A model generated the notes under the pieces. That model ran no database searches, was not told the DNA's origin, and worked only from the letters and a program-made list of their open reading frames with translations. From Burkholderia puraquae (lineage in GTDB: Bacteria; Pseudomonadota; Gammaproteobacteria; Burkholderiales; Burkholderiaceae), in assembly GCF_002099195.1 (NCBI RefSeq), contig NZ_NBYX01000010.1, positions 124,001 through 188,000 on the forward strand: a stretch of 64,000 nt of DNA, given 5' to 3'. A program made the position numbers and the translations under genes. This document shows, piece by piece, positions 1-8,030 of this stretch (its first letter is position 1; every line of letters begins with the position of its first letter).

Positions 1-1114
1 TCGCCGCGGCCACTGCCGCGATCCTGCCGTCGTCACCCAGCCCGAACACCGTGAACGGCCCGTTCGCCGGATCGCCGCGCACGACGATCGTGCGCTCGCT
101 GCCGAACAGCCCGAGCATCTGCAGGTTGCAGTCGTACTGATCGGACCACAGCCACGGCAGCTCCGCATAAGCCTCGTCGGCGCCGAGCACGTTCGCGGCC
201 GCGACGGCCGGCTGGTTCTCGGCCACCTGCCACGACTCGATCCGCACGTGGCGCCCGAGCAGCGGATTGAAGTGCATCGTCACCTCGCCCGCCGCGAAGA
301 TCGCGGGATCGATCGTGCGGCAGCCCGCGTCGGCGCGTATCCCGTTGTCGACCTCGAGCCCCGCCGCCTGCGCGAGTTCGACGTTGGGCACGACGCCGAT
401 GCCGACCACGATAATGTCGGCCGGCACGTCGCCACCGTCGGTCTCGACGATCGCGCCGCCACCCGGTGCGCGGCGGATCGCGCGCGGCAGCGTCGCCATC
501 TGAAAAACCACGCCGCGTGCATCGTGCAACCGGCGCGCGTACGTGCCGACCACTTCCGGCAACGCACGCTGCAGCAGGCACGGGGCGGGATCGATCACCG
601 TCACGTCGCAACCGAGCTGGCGCGCGGCGGCCGCGACTTCAAGCCCGATGAAACCGCCGCCGAGCACCGCCACGCGGCGGCCCGGCGAAAGCTGCGCGCG
701 CAACGCACGCGCATCGGCGACCGTGCGGACGTAATGCGGCATGACGCCTTCGTCGATCGTGCCGCCGAACGTGCGCACCCGCGAGCCCGTCGCGAGCACG
801 AGCCGCGCATAAGGCAGCGTCGTGCCGTCGTCGAGCCGCACGCGCTGCGCATCGCGCTCGATCGCGTCGACACGCGTGCCGAGCCGCAGCTCGATGCGCT
901 GCGCGTCATACCACGCGGCATCGCGCACGAACGCACGCTGCTCGCCGCCGTCGCTCAGCAGCGCATCCTTGGACAGCGCGGGCCGGTCGTACGGCAGCTC
1001 GCGTTCCGCGCCGATCATCACGATGCGCGCCGCGGCGTCGCGCTCGCGCAGCGCTTCGGCCGTGCGTCGCGCCGCGTGGCCTGCGCCGACGATCACGAAC
1101 GGATCAGCCGACAT
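1..1114 (-). CDS. andAa: Anthranilate dioxygenase ferredoxin reductase (partial, 3' end beyond window)
   Basis: This FAD- and NAD(P)H-dependent reductase passes electrons to the Rieske ferredoxin AndAb. Translating back from the ATG at 1112-1114 gives 371 uninterrupted codons that run off the window edge. The family is usually about 400 residues, so roughly 30-40 are missing. Visible motifs are an N-terminal dinucleotide fold (VIVGAGHAA, residues 7-15), a second one (GGGFIGLE, about 152-159) and a C-terminal FAD segment (AIFAAGEVT, about 271-279) in which the usual GD aspartate is a glutamate. The start overlaps the end of andAb by 11 bases, which implies translational coupling. The gene order andAc-Ad-Ab-Aa supports the assignment. 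Confidence 0.88.
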   Translation of the reverse strand, partial: MSADPFVIVGAGHAARRTAEALRERDAAARIVMIGAERELPYDRPALSKDALLSDGGEQRAFVRDAAWYDAQRIELRLGTRVDAIERDAQRVRLDDGTTLPYARLVLATGSRVRTFGGTIDEGVMPHYVRTVADARALRAQLSPGRRVAVLGGGFIGLEVAAAARQLGCDVTVIDPAPCLLQRALPEVVGTYARRLHDARGVVFQMATLPRAIRRAPGGGAIVETDGGDVPADIIVVGIGVVPNVELAQAAGLEVDNGIRADAGCRTIDPAIFAAGEVTMHFNPLLGRHVRIESWQVAENQPAVAAANVLGADEAYAELPWLWSDQYDCNLQMLGLFGSERTIVVRGDPANGPFTVFGLGDDGRIAAVAAA

Positions 1115-1430
1115 TGACTTCCACCTGCCCGTCGACGATCCGGATCGGATAGGTCCGCACCGGCTCCGTGATCGGCGCGCATTTCGGCGCGCCGGTGCGA
1201 ATGTCGATCAGCCCCTGGTGCAGCGGGCATTCGACGCAGCCGTCTTCCACATAGCCTTCGGACAGCCGCGCGTGGCCGTGCGTGCAGAGGTCGTGCATCG
1301 CGAACAGTTCGTCGCCGATCCGGAACACGGCGATCGGCTTCTGGCCGGCGACGCGCGCCGCCGGTTCGTCTTCGGAGAATTCGTCGAAAGCGCCGAGCGG
1401 ATGCCACTCGGCGAGCGTTGCTTCGGTCAT
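1104..1430 (-). CDS. andAb: Anthranilate dioxygenase Rieske ferredoxin
   Basis: This 108-residue Rieske-type [2Fe-2S] ferredoxin carries electrons from the reductase to the terminal oxygenase. The cluster ligands are visible as C49-T-H51 and C68-P-L-H71, a C-x-H-x16-C-x2-H arrangement. The length is normal for dioxygenase ferredoxins. The ATG at 1428-1430 lies 20 bases below the andAd stop, with an AAGGAACAGAC-like ribosome site just upstream. The 3' end overlaps andAa. It is the third gene of the operon. Confidence 0.9.
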   Translation of the reverse strand: MTEATLAEWHPLGAFDEFSEDEPAARVAGQKPIAVFRIGDELFAMHDLCTHGHARLSEGYVEDGCVECPLHQGLIDIRTGAPKCAPITEPVRTYPIRIVDGQVEVNVG

Positions 1431-1450
1431 GTCTGTTCCTTGCTTCCGTA

Positions 1451-1936
1451 TCAGATCGGGGTGGCGAGCAGCGTCTGCACGCGCGACGTGTCGTAGATCA
1501 CCCGCTTGGTCTTGTAGCGCAGCCCGTCCGGCGTGCGCACGACCGTGTCGTAGTACTTGCCGGCCTGGTACACGTTCGACTCGCCGTTGCTGCGCGTCTG
1601 CACGACGACGTAGTTGCTCTCGGTGTCGATCTCGCCGTCGCGTTCGGCGACGATCGTCAGGCCCGACGTCATGTGCCGGTACGTGTGTTCTTCGTAGATG
1701 TTCGCGTGCCGCAGCGACACCACGCGGTCGCGCAGCATCCGCTGGTTCGTGCAGTGGACGATCCCGACCGGCAGCCCGAGGTCGGCATTTTCCTTCGGCA
1801 CGATTTCGTACGTGCAGTCCTCGGTAAACATCGTCGGCCATGCTTCGAGCCGGTTGTTGTCGAGGTGCCCGATATAGCGGTTCTGGAGCATGTAAATCTC
1901 GAACCACGTCTTCATGTCTTCCGTCAGGTTTTCCAT
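1451..1936 (-). CDS. andAd: Anthranilate dioxygenase small (beta) subunit
   Basis: This is the structural beta subunit of a Rieske non-haem iron aromatic dioxygenase. The SnoaL/NTF2-like ring-hydroxylating beta fold is recognisable from the N-terminal stretch YIGHLDNNRLEAWPTMFTED and a C-terminal KRVIYDTSR. The ATG at 1934-1936 was chosen (161 residues) because a GGAG/GGAA stretch precedes it. A TTG at 1957 that overlaps the andAc stop would add seven residues. It sits between the alpha subunit and the ferredoxin, as in the known andAcAdAbAa order. Confidence 0.9.
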   Translation of the reverse strand: MENLTEDMKTWFEIYMLQNRYIGHLDNNRLEAWPTMFTEDCTYEIVPKENADLGLPVGIVHCTNQRMLRDRVVSLRHANIYEEHTYRHMTSGLTIVAERDGEIDTESNYVVVQTRSNGESNVYQAGKYYDTVVRTPDGLRYKTKRVIYDTSRVQTLLATPI

Positions 1937-1953
1937 CGTTCCGTGCTCCCGCT

Positions 1954-3225
1954 TCAATAGCCCATCAGCTTCTGATAACCGACCCAGAACTTGCGGATCA
2001 GGCTTTCGGTGATCACCGTGTCCTGCTGGTTCGGATTGCCGCGCGACATCTCGATCACCGACGTCGCGTCGCCGTCGCGCACCGTGCCGCGCTGCACGAG
2101 CTCGGTCGCCTCCGTGTCCTCCATCGAGATATAGCCGGCGGGCCCGACGAGGTTCGCCTGCTTGATGCGCAGCGCGCGCAGTTCGGGCGTATCGTCCGCG
2201 TAGCCGAAGAAGTGGAAGATCAGTTCGAAGTTATCCGGGCCTTTCGGCAGGATCTGGCGCGCGACCAGCGTGTTGTGGATCTGCTGGATCACGAGCTGCG
2301 GGAAGATCGGCTGGATATGGTTCGTGCAATCCTCGTCGTATTCCGACACGAGATCGAGAATCGATTCGTCTTCCAGATGGAAGCCTTCGTCGAACGAACG
2401 GATGTTCTGCTGCTTGTATGCGGCCGACGTATCGTCACCCGTCTTCGTCACCGTGATGATGCTGTGCAGCCCGTGATTCGCATCCGGAATCGAGCGCGCC
2501 TTCATCCCGACGCGGAAGATATTGAAGGTCGTATGGAACAGGTGCAGCATGCTCGCGTGATACGGGTCCTTCACGTTCTCCATGTACAGCTTCCAGTTCG
2601 ACTTCGAATACTGGCGCGTGCAGCCGAGATACTCGATCGGCTTGTGGAAGATCCGGTCGATCCACGGGCGCATCTGCTCGCCGAGATAGTCGGGCAGCGG
2701 CGCAACCTCGTCGCTGAACGTCGCGAACACGAGCCCGCGATAGCTGTCGACGCGCAGCTTGCGCAGCCCGTGCTGCTTCGGGTCGAAGTCGGCCGGCATC
2801 CCGGTCATCCCCTTCTGGCCGCGCCGGAACGGCACGCCGAGCAGGTTGCCCGCGTTGTCGAAGCTCCACTGGTGATAGACGCACGTGTGCGAACTTGCGT
2901 TGCCGCGCGACTTGCGGCACACCTGCGCGCCGCGGTGCGCGCAGCGGTTCACCCACGCGGAAAGCGCGCCGTCCTCGGTGCGCGTGACGACCACCGGCGT
3001 ATCGCCGACGAACGTGCTCTTGAAATCGCCGGCGTTCGGGATCTCCGCTTCCAGTGCGACGAAGTTCCACGTCGGGCCGCGGAAGATGCGCTCCTGCTCG
3101 CGATCGTAGACCGCGCGCGAGCTGAACACCTTGTACGGCACGCGCGAGCCGTCTTCGTGCGGAAAGGTCACGTCGGATGCGTCGTCGCGCGCGGCGAAAA
3201 CGACGGGCGATTCTGTCTGCTCCAT
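1954..3225 (-). CDS. andAc: Anthranilate dioxygenase large (alpha) subunit
   Basis: This is the catalytic alpha subunit, which converts anthranilate to catechol with release of CO2 and ammonia. From the ATG at 3223-3225, preceded by AAGGAG, it has 423 residues. The Rieske ligands are C95-A-H97 and C115-V-Y-H118. The mononuclear iron motif D220-x2-H223-x4-H228 (DPYHASMLH) follows a bridging-aspartate layout typical of ring-hydroxylating oxygenases. The substrate is inferred from operon order, the AraC regulator and the adjacent catechol genes, not from the motifs alone. The ferredoxin and separate reductase distinguish it from the two-component AntABC enzyme. Confidence 0.92.
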   Translation of the reverse strand: MEQTESPVVFAARDDASDVTFPHEDGSRVPYKVFSSRAVYDREQERIFRGPTWNFVALEAEIPNAGDFKSTFVGDTPVVVTRTEDGALSAWVNRCAHRGAQVCRKSRGNASSHTCVYHQWSFDNAGNLLGVPFRRGQKGMTGMPADFDPKQHGLRKLRVDSYRGLVFATFSDEVAPLPDYLGEQMRPWIDRIFHKPIEYLGCTRQYSKSNWKLYMENVKDPYHASMLHLFHTTFNIFRVGMKARSIPDANHGLHSIITVTKTGDDTSAAYKQQNIRSFDEGFHLEDESILDLVSEYDEDCTNHIQPIFPQLVIQQIHNTLVARQILPKGPDNFELIFHFFGYADDTPELRALRIKQANLVGPAGYISMEDTEATELVQRGTVRDGDATSVIEMSRGNPNQQDTVITESLIRKFWVGYQKLMGY

Positions 3226-3302
3226 GTCGGACTCCTTGTCGATTCGTTTCGTTGAATGCATGGAGCCGATTTTTGAAAAGCTAATATTCCCCGTCTATCC
3301 GG

Positions 3303-3335
3303 AAAGTGCGATTGCGGCGGCGCAATATCCACTTT
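3303..3335. promoter_or_regulatory. Nested inverted repeat in the andAc/andR divergent promoter
   Basis: The outer arms AAAGTG (3303-3308) and CACTTT (3330-3335) enclose the perfect inner arms ATTGCG (3311-3316) and CGCAAT (3321-3326) with a GCGG centre. The element lies between the divergent starts of andAc (3225) and andR (about 3433). It is a candidate AndR or promoter-control site. Function is inferred from position and symmetry. AraC-family proteins often prefer direct repeats, so another regulator is possible. Confidence 0.5.
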
Positions 3336-3432
3336 CGGCGGATTTCTGCGCTAGCATGGCAGCACACACGACCCGGCGCACGATCGCGACCCATTGATCG
3401 GATCGAAGCGCAGGCCGTCTACACCAAGGCTG

Positions 3433-4398
3433 ATGCCCATGTCCCCAACGTCGTTCGAGCCGCTCGCGCTGCGCGCGCACCGGCTGTTCGAATCCCGCGA
3501 TCTCGACGAGACGCGCGAGCGGATCTCGCGCGTGATGCAGCCGCATGCGCTGCTGCCGAACGGCCGCACGCATGGCGCGTCGCACATGGATTTCGTCAGG
3601 CTCGGCGGGCTCGGGATCGGCACGATCGCATTCGGCGATGCGATGCGCGTGCAGGTCGACGCGGTCGATGGCTACTACCTGCTGATGTTTTGCCTGTCGG
3701 GCCAGGCCGAGGTGCGCGCAATGGGGCGGCAACTCGGCGTCGACGGCCAGACCGGCGTGCTGTGCGCGCCCGGGGAGCCCTTCGACGCGATGCTGTCCGC
3801 CGATTGCGAGCAGTTCGTGCTGCGCATCGACGCGGCGACCGTCGGCTCACTGACGGGCGACCCGCGCGCCACGCTCGATCCGGTACTGCACGTCAGCGAC
3901 GCTGCGCTCGCCGCGTGGCGCCAGCAACTGATGCTCGTCGCACGCTCGCCCGAACTGCTCGAACGCGCAAACGCGAACCCGCGCGTCGCGTCGCAGCTCG
4001 AGCACCTGCTGATCGACCTGCTGATCGATGGCCACCCGCCGTCCGTGCTGCAGGCATCGCACCGCGACCCGGCGCCGGGCTTCGTGCGGCGCGCGCAGGA
4101 GTTCGTGAACGCGCACTATGCGCTGCCGCTGCAGCTCGCCGATATCGTCCAGGCCGCCAACGTGCCGGAACGGACGCTGCGCGACGCGTTCCTGCAGTTC
4201 CGCGGGACGAGCCCGATGCAATACCTGCGCGCGACGCGGCTCGACCATGCGCGTGAGCTGCTGCGCGGTGCGACGTCCGCCCGCCGGATCGCCGATGTGG
4301 CACTCGATTGCGGGTTTACGCACCTCGGCCGGTTCGCGATCGCGTACCGGGAAAAGTTCGGCGAATCGCCGTCGGAGACGCTCGACGGGAAGCGCTAA
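3433..4398 (+). CDS. andR: AraC/XylS-family activator of anthranilate dioxygenase genes
   Basis: This 321-residue regulator is divergent from the andA operon. The N-terminal part resembles the AraC-binding-like domain of XylS/FeaR-type activators, including the stretch [19 protein letters not shown]. The C-terminal hundred residues form the double helix-turn-helix: [22 protein letters not shown], then [18 protein letters not shown]. An AAGG at 3426-3429 fits the ATG at 3433, or better the second ATG at 3439 (319 residues). The inferred role is anthranilate-responsive activation of andAc, based on arrangement and the known AndR of B. cepacia. Confidence 0.87.
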   Translation: MPMSPTSFEPLALRAHRLFESRDLDETRERISRVMQPHALLPNGRTHGASHMDFVRLGGLGIGTIAFGDAMRVQVDAVDGYYLLMFCLSGQAEVRAMGRQLGVDGQTGVLCAPGEPFDAMLSADCEQFVLRIDAATVGSLTGDPRATLDPVLHVSDAALAAWRQQLMLVARSPELLERANANPRVASQLEHLLIDLLIDGHPPSVLQASHRDPAPGFVRRAQEFVNAHYALPLQLADIVQAANVPERTLRDAFLQFRGTSPMQYLRATRLDHARELLRGATSARRIADVALDCGFTHLGRFAIAYREKFGESPSETLDGKR

Positions 4399-4544
4399 CG
4401 CAGCGTACGCTTGCGCGCCCGGCGGCTTGCACGGCCGGCCTCCGGTTTGCCCGGAACGCCCTGAGACCGCGATGCCCTCCCCGCATTTGCCTGCATGGGT
4501 CGAAACAGACCGTTAGTTGCGATTTGAAGCGGTAATGACGATCG

Positions 4545-5435
4545 TCACGCCGCCGGCACGATCATCTCCCGCGCAATTGCGCAAAACGCAGCCGTGGCGG
4601 CGCTTTCGCCGTGCAGCCGGCGGCTCATGATGATCGGCGACGTCGCGGCCGGCTCCGGCAACCGCCGGTAGACCACCCCCTTCACCCGCACGCCCTCCAC
4701 GCTTTCCGGCACCAGCGACACCCCCACCTGCGCGGCCACGAGCCCGAGTGCCGTCTGCAGCTCGCGCACCTCGTGGACGGCCGCCGGCACCAGCGCGCCG
4801 TCGCGCAGCGCGGACAGCTGCTGATCGGCGAAGCTCGGCCGCGGCGTGCTCGGATAGACGATCAGCGTCTCGTTCGCGATATCCGCGAGCGTCAGCGGCC
4901 GGGCCGGATCGGCGAGCGGATGCCCGACCGGCAGCGCCGCGATCAGCTTTTCCTCGATCAGCGCCTCGCGCACCAGTTGGTCATCGTCGAAACGCAGCCG
5001 GCCGAAGCCCACGTCGATCCGCCCGCCCTTCAGCGCGCCGAGTTGTTCGAGCGTAAACATTTCGATCAGCGACAGCTCGACGTCCGGCTGCGCCTCGCGA
5101 AACGCGCGGATCACGTCCGGCAGCGCACCGTACAGCGTCGACGGCACGAAGCCGATCACGATCCGCTCCGACAGCTGCGCAAGCCGGCGCGTCAGCGGGC
5201 CGAGCTCGTCGGCCTGGTCGACGAGGCGCTTCGCCTGCGCATAGAACACGCGCCCCGCATCCGTCAGTTTCAGCGGCCGCGCGCCGCGCTCGAACAGCGG
5301 CAGCCCGATCTCGTCCTCGATCGCCTGGAGCTGGCGGCTGAGCGGCGGCTGCGTCATGTGCAACCGCTCGGCCGCCCGCGTGATGTTCATTTCCTCGGCG
5401 ACGGCGATGAAGTAACGGAGCTGACGCAATTCCAT
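4545..5435 (-). CDS. catR: LysR-type regulator of catechol genes
   Basis: This 296-residue LysR regulator is transcribed divergently from catBAC. The N-terminal winged helix reads MELRQLRYFIAVAEEMNITR with the recognition region HMTQPPLSRQLQAIEDEIG. The remainder is an effector-binding domain of normal length. BenM/CatR homologues sense cis,cis-muconate and activate catB. That effector is inferred here. The ATG at 5433-5435 begins the classic MELRQLRYF start. The operator-like site at 5439-5453 almost touches this start codon, which suggests autorepression. Confidence 0.88.
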   Translation of the reverse strand: MELRQLRYFIAVAEEMNITRAAERLHMTQPPLSRQLQAIEDEIGLPLFERGARPLKLTDAGRVFYAQAKRLVDQADELGPLTRRLAQLSERIVIGFVPSTLYGALPDVIRAFREAQPDVELSLIEMFTLEQLGALKGGRIDVGFGRLRFDDDQLVREALIEEKLIAALPVGHPLADPARPLTLADIANETLIVYPSTPRPSFADQQLSALRDGALVPAAVHEVRELQTALGLVAAQVGVSLVPESVEGVRVKGVVYRRLPEPAATSPIIMSRRLHGESAATAAFCAIAREMIVPAA

Positions 5436-5438
5436 TTC

Positions 5439-5453
5439 ATGCCTCAAAGGTAT
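5439..5453. promoter_or_regulatory. Candidate CatR operator (ATGC-N7-GTAT)
   Basis: The sequence ATGC at 5439-5442, seven bases, then GTAT at 5450-5453 matches the ATAC-N7-GTAT recognition site described for CatR/BenM at all but one position. It lies 4 bases from the catR start and 74 bases upstream of catB, suitable for autorepression and catB activation. Binding is inferred. Confidence 0.6.
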
Positions 5454-5526
5454 GGAAGTAGTCGGAAAGAGTGTTGGACGACGCGGGGCGGGAATTCCTA
5501 CCATGTGCACCAACAGGAGGAATCGC

Positions 5527-6660
5527 ATGATAGCAACTGCCGCCACCATCGAACGCATCGAGACGCTCCTCGTCGACGTGCCGACGATCCGGCCCCACAA
5601 ATTATCGGTCGCGACGATGAATTGCCAGACCCTCGTGCTAGTTCGTGTTCGATGCACGGACGGTATCGAAGGCGTCGGCGAAGCGACCACCATCGGCGGC
5701 CTCGCATACGGCGAGGAGAGCCCCGAAAGTATCAAGGTCAACATCGACACCTACTTCGCGCCGCTGCTTCAGGGCATGGACGCGACACGTCCGGGCGCCG
5801 CGATGGCGCGCGCCCGCAAGCTGTTCCAGGGCAACCGTTTCGCGAAATGCGCGGTCGAGACCGCGCTGTTCGACGCGCAGGCACGCCGCCTCGGCGTACC
5901 GCTGTCCGAGCTGTTTGGCGGCCGCCGAACCGATGCGGTGGACGTCGCATGGACGCTCGCGAGCGGCGACACGCAGCGCGACATCGCTGAAGCAGAAGCG
6001 ATGCTCGACGCACGCCGCCATCGTGCGTTCAAGCTGAAGATCGGCTCGAACGCGGTGGCCGACGACGTCGCGCACGTGATCGCGATCAAGCGCGCGCTCG
6101 GCGAGCGCGGCGACGTGCGTGTCGACGTGAACCAGGCCTGGAGCGAAACCGACGCGATCTGGGCCGGCGCACGCCTTGCGGAAGCCGGCGTAAGCCTCGT
6201 CGAGCAGCCGATCGCCGCGACCAACCGCGCGGGGCTGAAGCGCCTCACGCAACTCGCGCAGGTGCCGATCATGGCCGACGAGGCGCTGCACGGCCCCGTC
6301 GATGCGTTCGCGCTCGCGCAGGACCGCGCGGCCGACGTGTTCGCGGTGAAGATCGCGCAATCGGGCGGCCTGCAGGGCGCGGCGAGCGTTGCGTCGATCG
6401 CGGCGGCGGCCGGTATCGAACTGTACGGCGGCACGATGCTGGAGGGTGCGGCCGGCACGATGGCGTCCGCGCAACTGTTCAGCACGTTCGACTCGCTGAA
6501 ATGGGGCACCGAGCTGTTCGGCCCGCTGCTGCTCACCGAGGAAATCCTCGTCGAGCCGCTGCGCTACGAGGATTTCAAGCTGCACCTGCCGGCTGCGCCC
6601 GGCCTCGGCATCACCTTCGACTGGGCCCGCATCGAACGGATGCGACGCGACGCCCGCTGA
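5527..6660 (+). CDS. catB: Muconate cycloisomerase
   Basis: This enolase-superfamily enzyme converts cis,cis-muconate to muconolactone. It has 377 residues, the usual length. Catalytic and metal residues are visible: the K169-L-K171 base motif, metal ligands D200, E226 and D251, and K275. The ATG at 5527-5529 follows a strong AGGAGG (5515-5520), which decides the start. It is the first gene of catBAC and divergent from catR. Confidence 0.95.
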   Translation: MIATAATIERIETLLVDVPTIRPHKLSVATMNCQTLVLVRVRCTDGIEGVGEATTIGGLAYGEESPESIKVNIDTYFAPLLQGMDATRPGAAMARARKLFQGNRFAKCAVETALFDAQARRLGVPLSELFGGRRTDAVDVAWTLASGDTQRDIAEAEAMLDARRHRAFKLKIGSNAVADDVAHVIAIKRALGERGDVRVDVNQAWSETDAIWAGARLAEAGVSLVEQPIAATNRAGLKRLTQLAQVPIMADEALHGPVDAFALAQDRAADVFAVKIAQSGGLQGAASVASIAAAAGIELYGGTMLEGAAGTMASAQLFSTFDSLKWGTELFGPLLLTEEILVEPLRYEDFKLHLPAAPGLGITFDWARIERMRRDAR

Positions 6661-6692
6661 TCCCCACACGACTACCGAAACCGGAGACACAG

Positions 6693-7595
6693 ATGAACAA
6701 GCAAGCCATCGACGCACTGCTGAAGACCTTCGACGACGCCGCCGAGAAGCCGGGCAACCCGCGCGTGCGCGCGATCGTCAACCGGATCGTGAAGGACATC
6801 TGCTACACGATCGAGGACTTCGACGTGCAGCCGAGCGAATTCTGGACGGCGCTCAACTACCTGAACGAAGCCGGCAAGGAACTCGGCCTGATCGCCGCCG
6901 GTCTCGGCCTCGAGCACTTCCTCGACGTGCGGATGGACGAAGCCGAAGCGAAGGCCGGCATCCAGGGCGGCACGCCGCGCACGATCGAAGGGCCGCTGTA
7001 TGTGGCGGGCGCACCGGAATCGCTGGGGCATGCACGACTCGACGATGGCACCGACCCGGGCCAGACGCTCGTCATGCGCGGCCAGGTGCTCGGCCACGAC
7101 GGTGCGCCGGTCGCGAACGCACTGGTCGAGGTATGGCACGCGAATCATCTCGGCAACTACTCGTACTTCGATCCGTCGCAGCCCGCGTTCAATCTGCGCC
7201 GTTCGATCCGCACCGACGCCGAAGGCCGCTACAGCTTCCGCAGCGTGCTGCCGGTCGGCTACAGCGTGCCGCCGGGCGGCAAGACCGAACAACTGCTCGA
7301 CCAGCTCGGCCGCCACGGCCATCGTCCGGCACACATTCACTTCTTCGTTTCGGCGGACGGTTATCGTAAGCTGACGACGCAGATCAACATCGATGGCGAT
7401 CCGCATCTGTGGGACGACTTCGCATTCGCGACGCGCGAAGGGCTGATCCCGGCAGTGAAGCAGGCCGAAGGCGCGGAAGGCAAGCCATATGGCGTCGACG
7501 GGCAGTTCGCGCTGATCGACTTCGATTTCTCGCTGCTCAAGGAAAAGCAGGACGTGCCGGGAAGCGAAGTCGAGCGAGCCCGCGCGCAGGCGTGA
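6693..7595 (+). CDS. catA: Catechol 1,2-dioxygenase
   Basis: This intradiol dioxygenase cleaves catechol to cis,cis-muconate using non-haem Fe(III). It has 300 residues: an N-terminal helical dimerisation domain followed by the catalytic domain. The four iron ligands can be assigned to Y156, Y190, H214 and H216 (in HRPAHIHFF). GGAGA lies just upstream of the ATG at 6693. It is 32 bases below catB and 43 above catC, so the three are co-transcribed. Confidence 0.95.
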   Translation: MNKQAIDALLKTFDDAAEKPGNPRVRAIVNRIVKDICYTIEDFDVQPSEFWTALNYLNEAGKELGLIAAGLGLEHFLDVRMDEAEAKAGIQGGTPRTIEGPLYVAGAPESLGHARLDDGTDPGQTLVMRGQVLGHDGAPVANALVEVWHANHLGNYSYFDPSQPAFNLRRSIRTDAEGRYSFRSVLPVGYSVPPGGKTEQLLDQLGRHGHRPAHIHFFVSADGYRKLTTQINIDGDPHLWDDFAFATREGLIPAVKQAEGAEGKPYGVDGQFALIDFDFSLLKEKQDVPGSEVERARAQA

Positions 7596-7638
7596 GCGGC
7601 CTTCCGATTCGACGAACCGATAACGCAAGGAGTGCAGG

Positions 7639-7929
7639 ATGCTGTTTCATGTGGAAATGACCGTCCGTCTGCCGACCGACATGGATCCGGTCAAGGCGGC
7701 CACGCTGAAGGCGGAAGAAAAGGCGATGTGCCAGCGGCTGATGAACGAAGGAACCTGGCGGCATCTGTGGCGGATTGCCGGGCAGTATGCGAACGTCAGT
7801 ATTTTCGATGTCGAAAGCGTGCAGCAGTTGCATGACCTGCTGAGCCAGCTGCCGTTGTTTCCGTATATGGAGATGGAAGTGCGGGCGCTGTGCCGGCATC
7901 CTTCTTCGATCCGCGAAGACGATCGCTAA
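7639..7929 (+). CDS. catC: Muconolactone delta-isomerase
   Basis: This 96-residue enzyme isomerises muconolactone to beta-ketoadipate enol-lactone. The conserved start MLFHVEMTVRLP and the region FDVESVQQLHDLLSQLPLFP are typical, and the length is exactly that of the family. AAGGAG precedes the ATG. It is the last gene of the operon before a strong hairpin terminator. The next step (catD, then CoA transferase) is not in the window. Confidence 0.95.
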   Translation: MLFHVEMTVRLPTDMDPVKAATLKAEEKAMCQRLMNEGTWRHLWRIAGQYANVSIFDVESVQQLHDLLSQLPLFPYMEMEVRALCRHPSSIREDDR

Positions 7930-7952
7930 GCAAGCGGTCAAGCGCTGACAAG

Positions 7953-7995
7953 ACGGGCGGCCTGCGATTGCCTCGCGGGCCGCCCGTTTCATTTT
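7953..7995 (+). terminator. Rho-independent terminator of catBAC
   Basis: ACGGGCGGCC (7953-7962) pairs perfectly with GGCCGCCCGT (7978-7987), and TTCATTTT follows. It lies 23 bases after the catC stop and between convergent genes, so it may also block read-through from the minus strand. Confidence 0.8.
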
Positions 7996-8030
7996 GTCAT
8001 CCGCCGCAGTGGATCGGGGTGCCGCGCGGC

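Noticed and set aside
1840..3255. Long plus-strand open frame opposite andAc
   Set aside because: It is an antisense shadow of the clearly conserved alpha subunit in GC-rich DNA, rich in Arg and His with no family pattern.
4399..4544. GC-rich dyads between andR and catR as terminator
   Set aside because: Only short imperfect stems and no T-tract, so no terminator could be supported.
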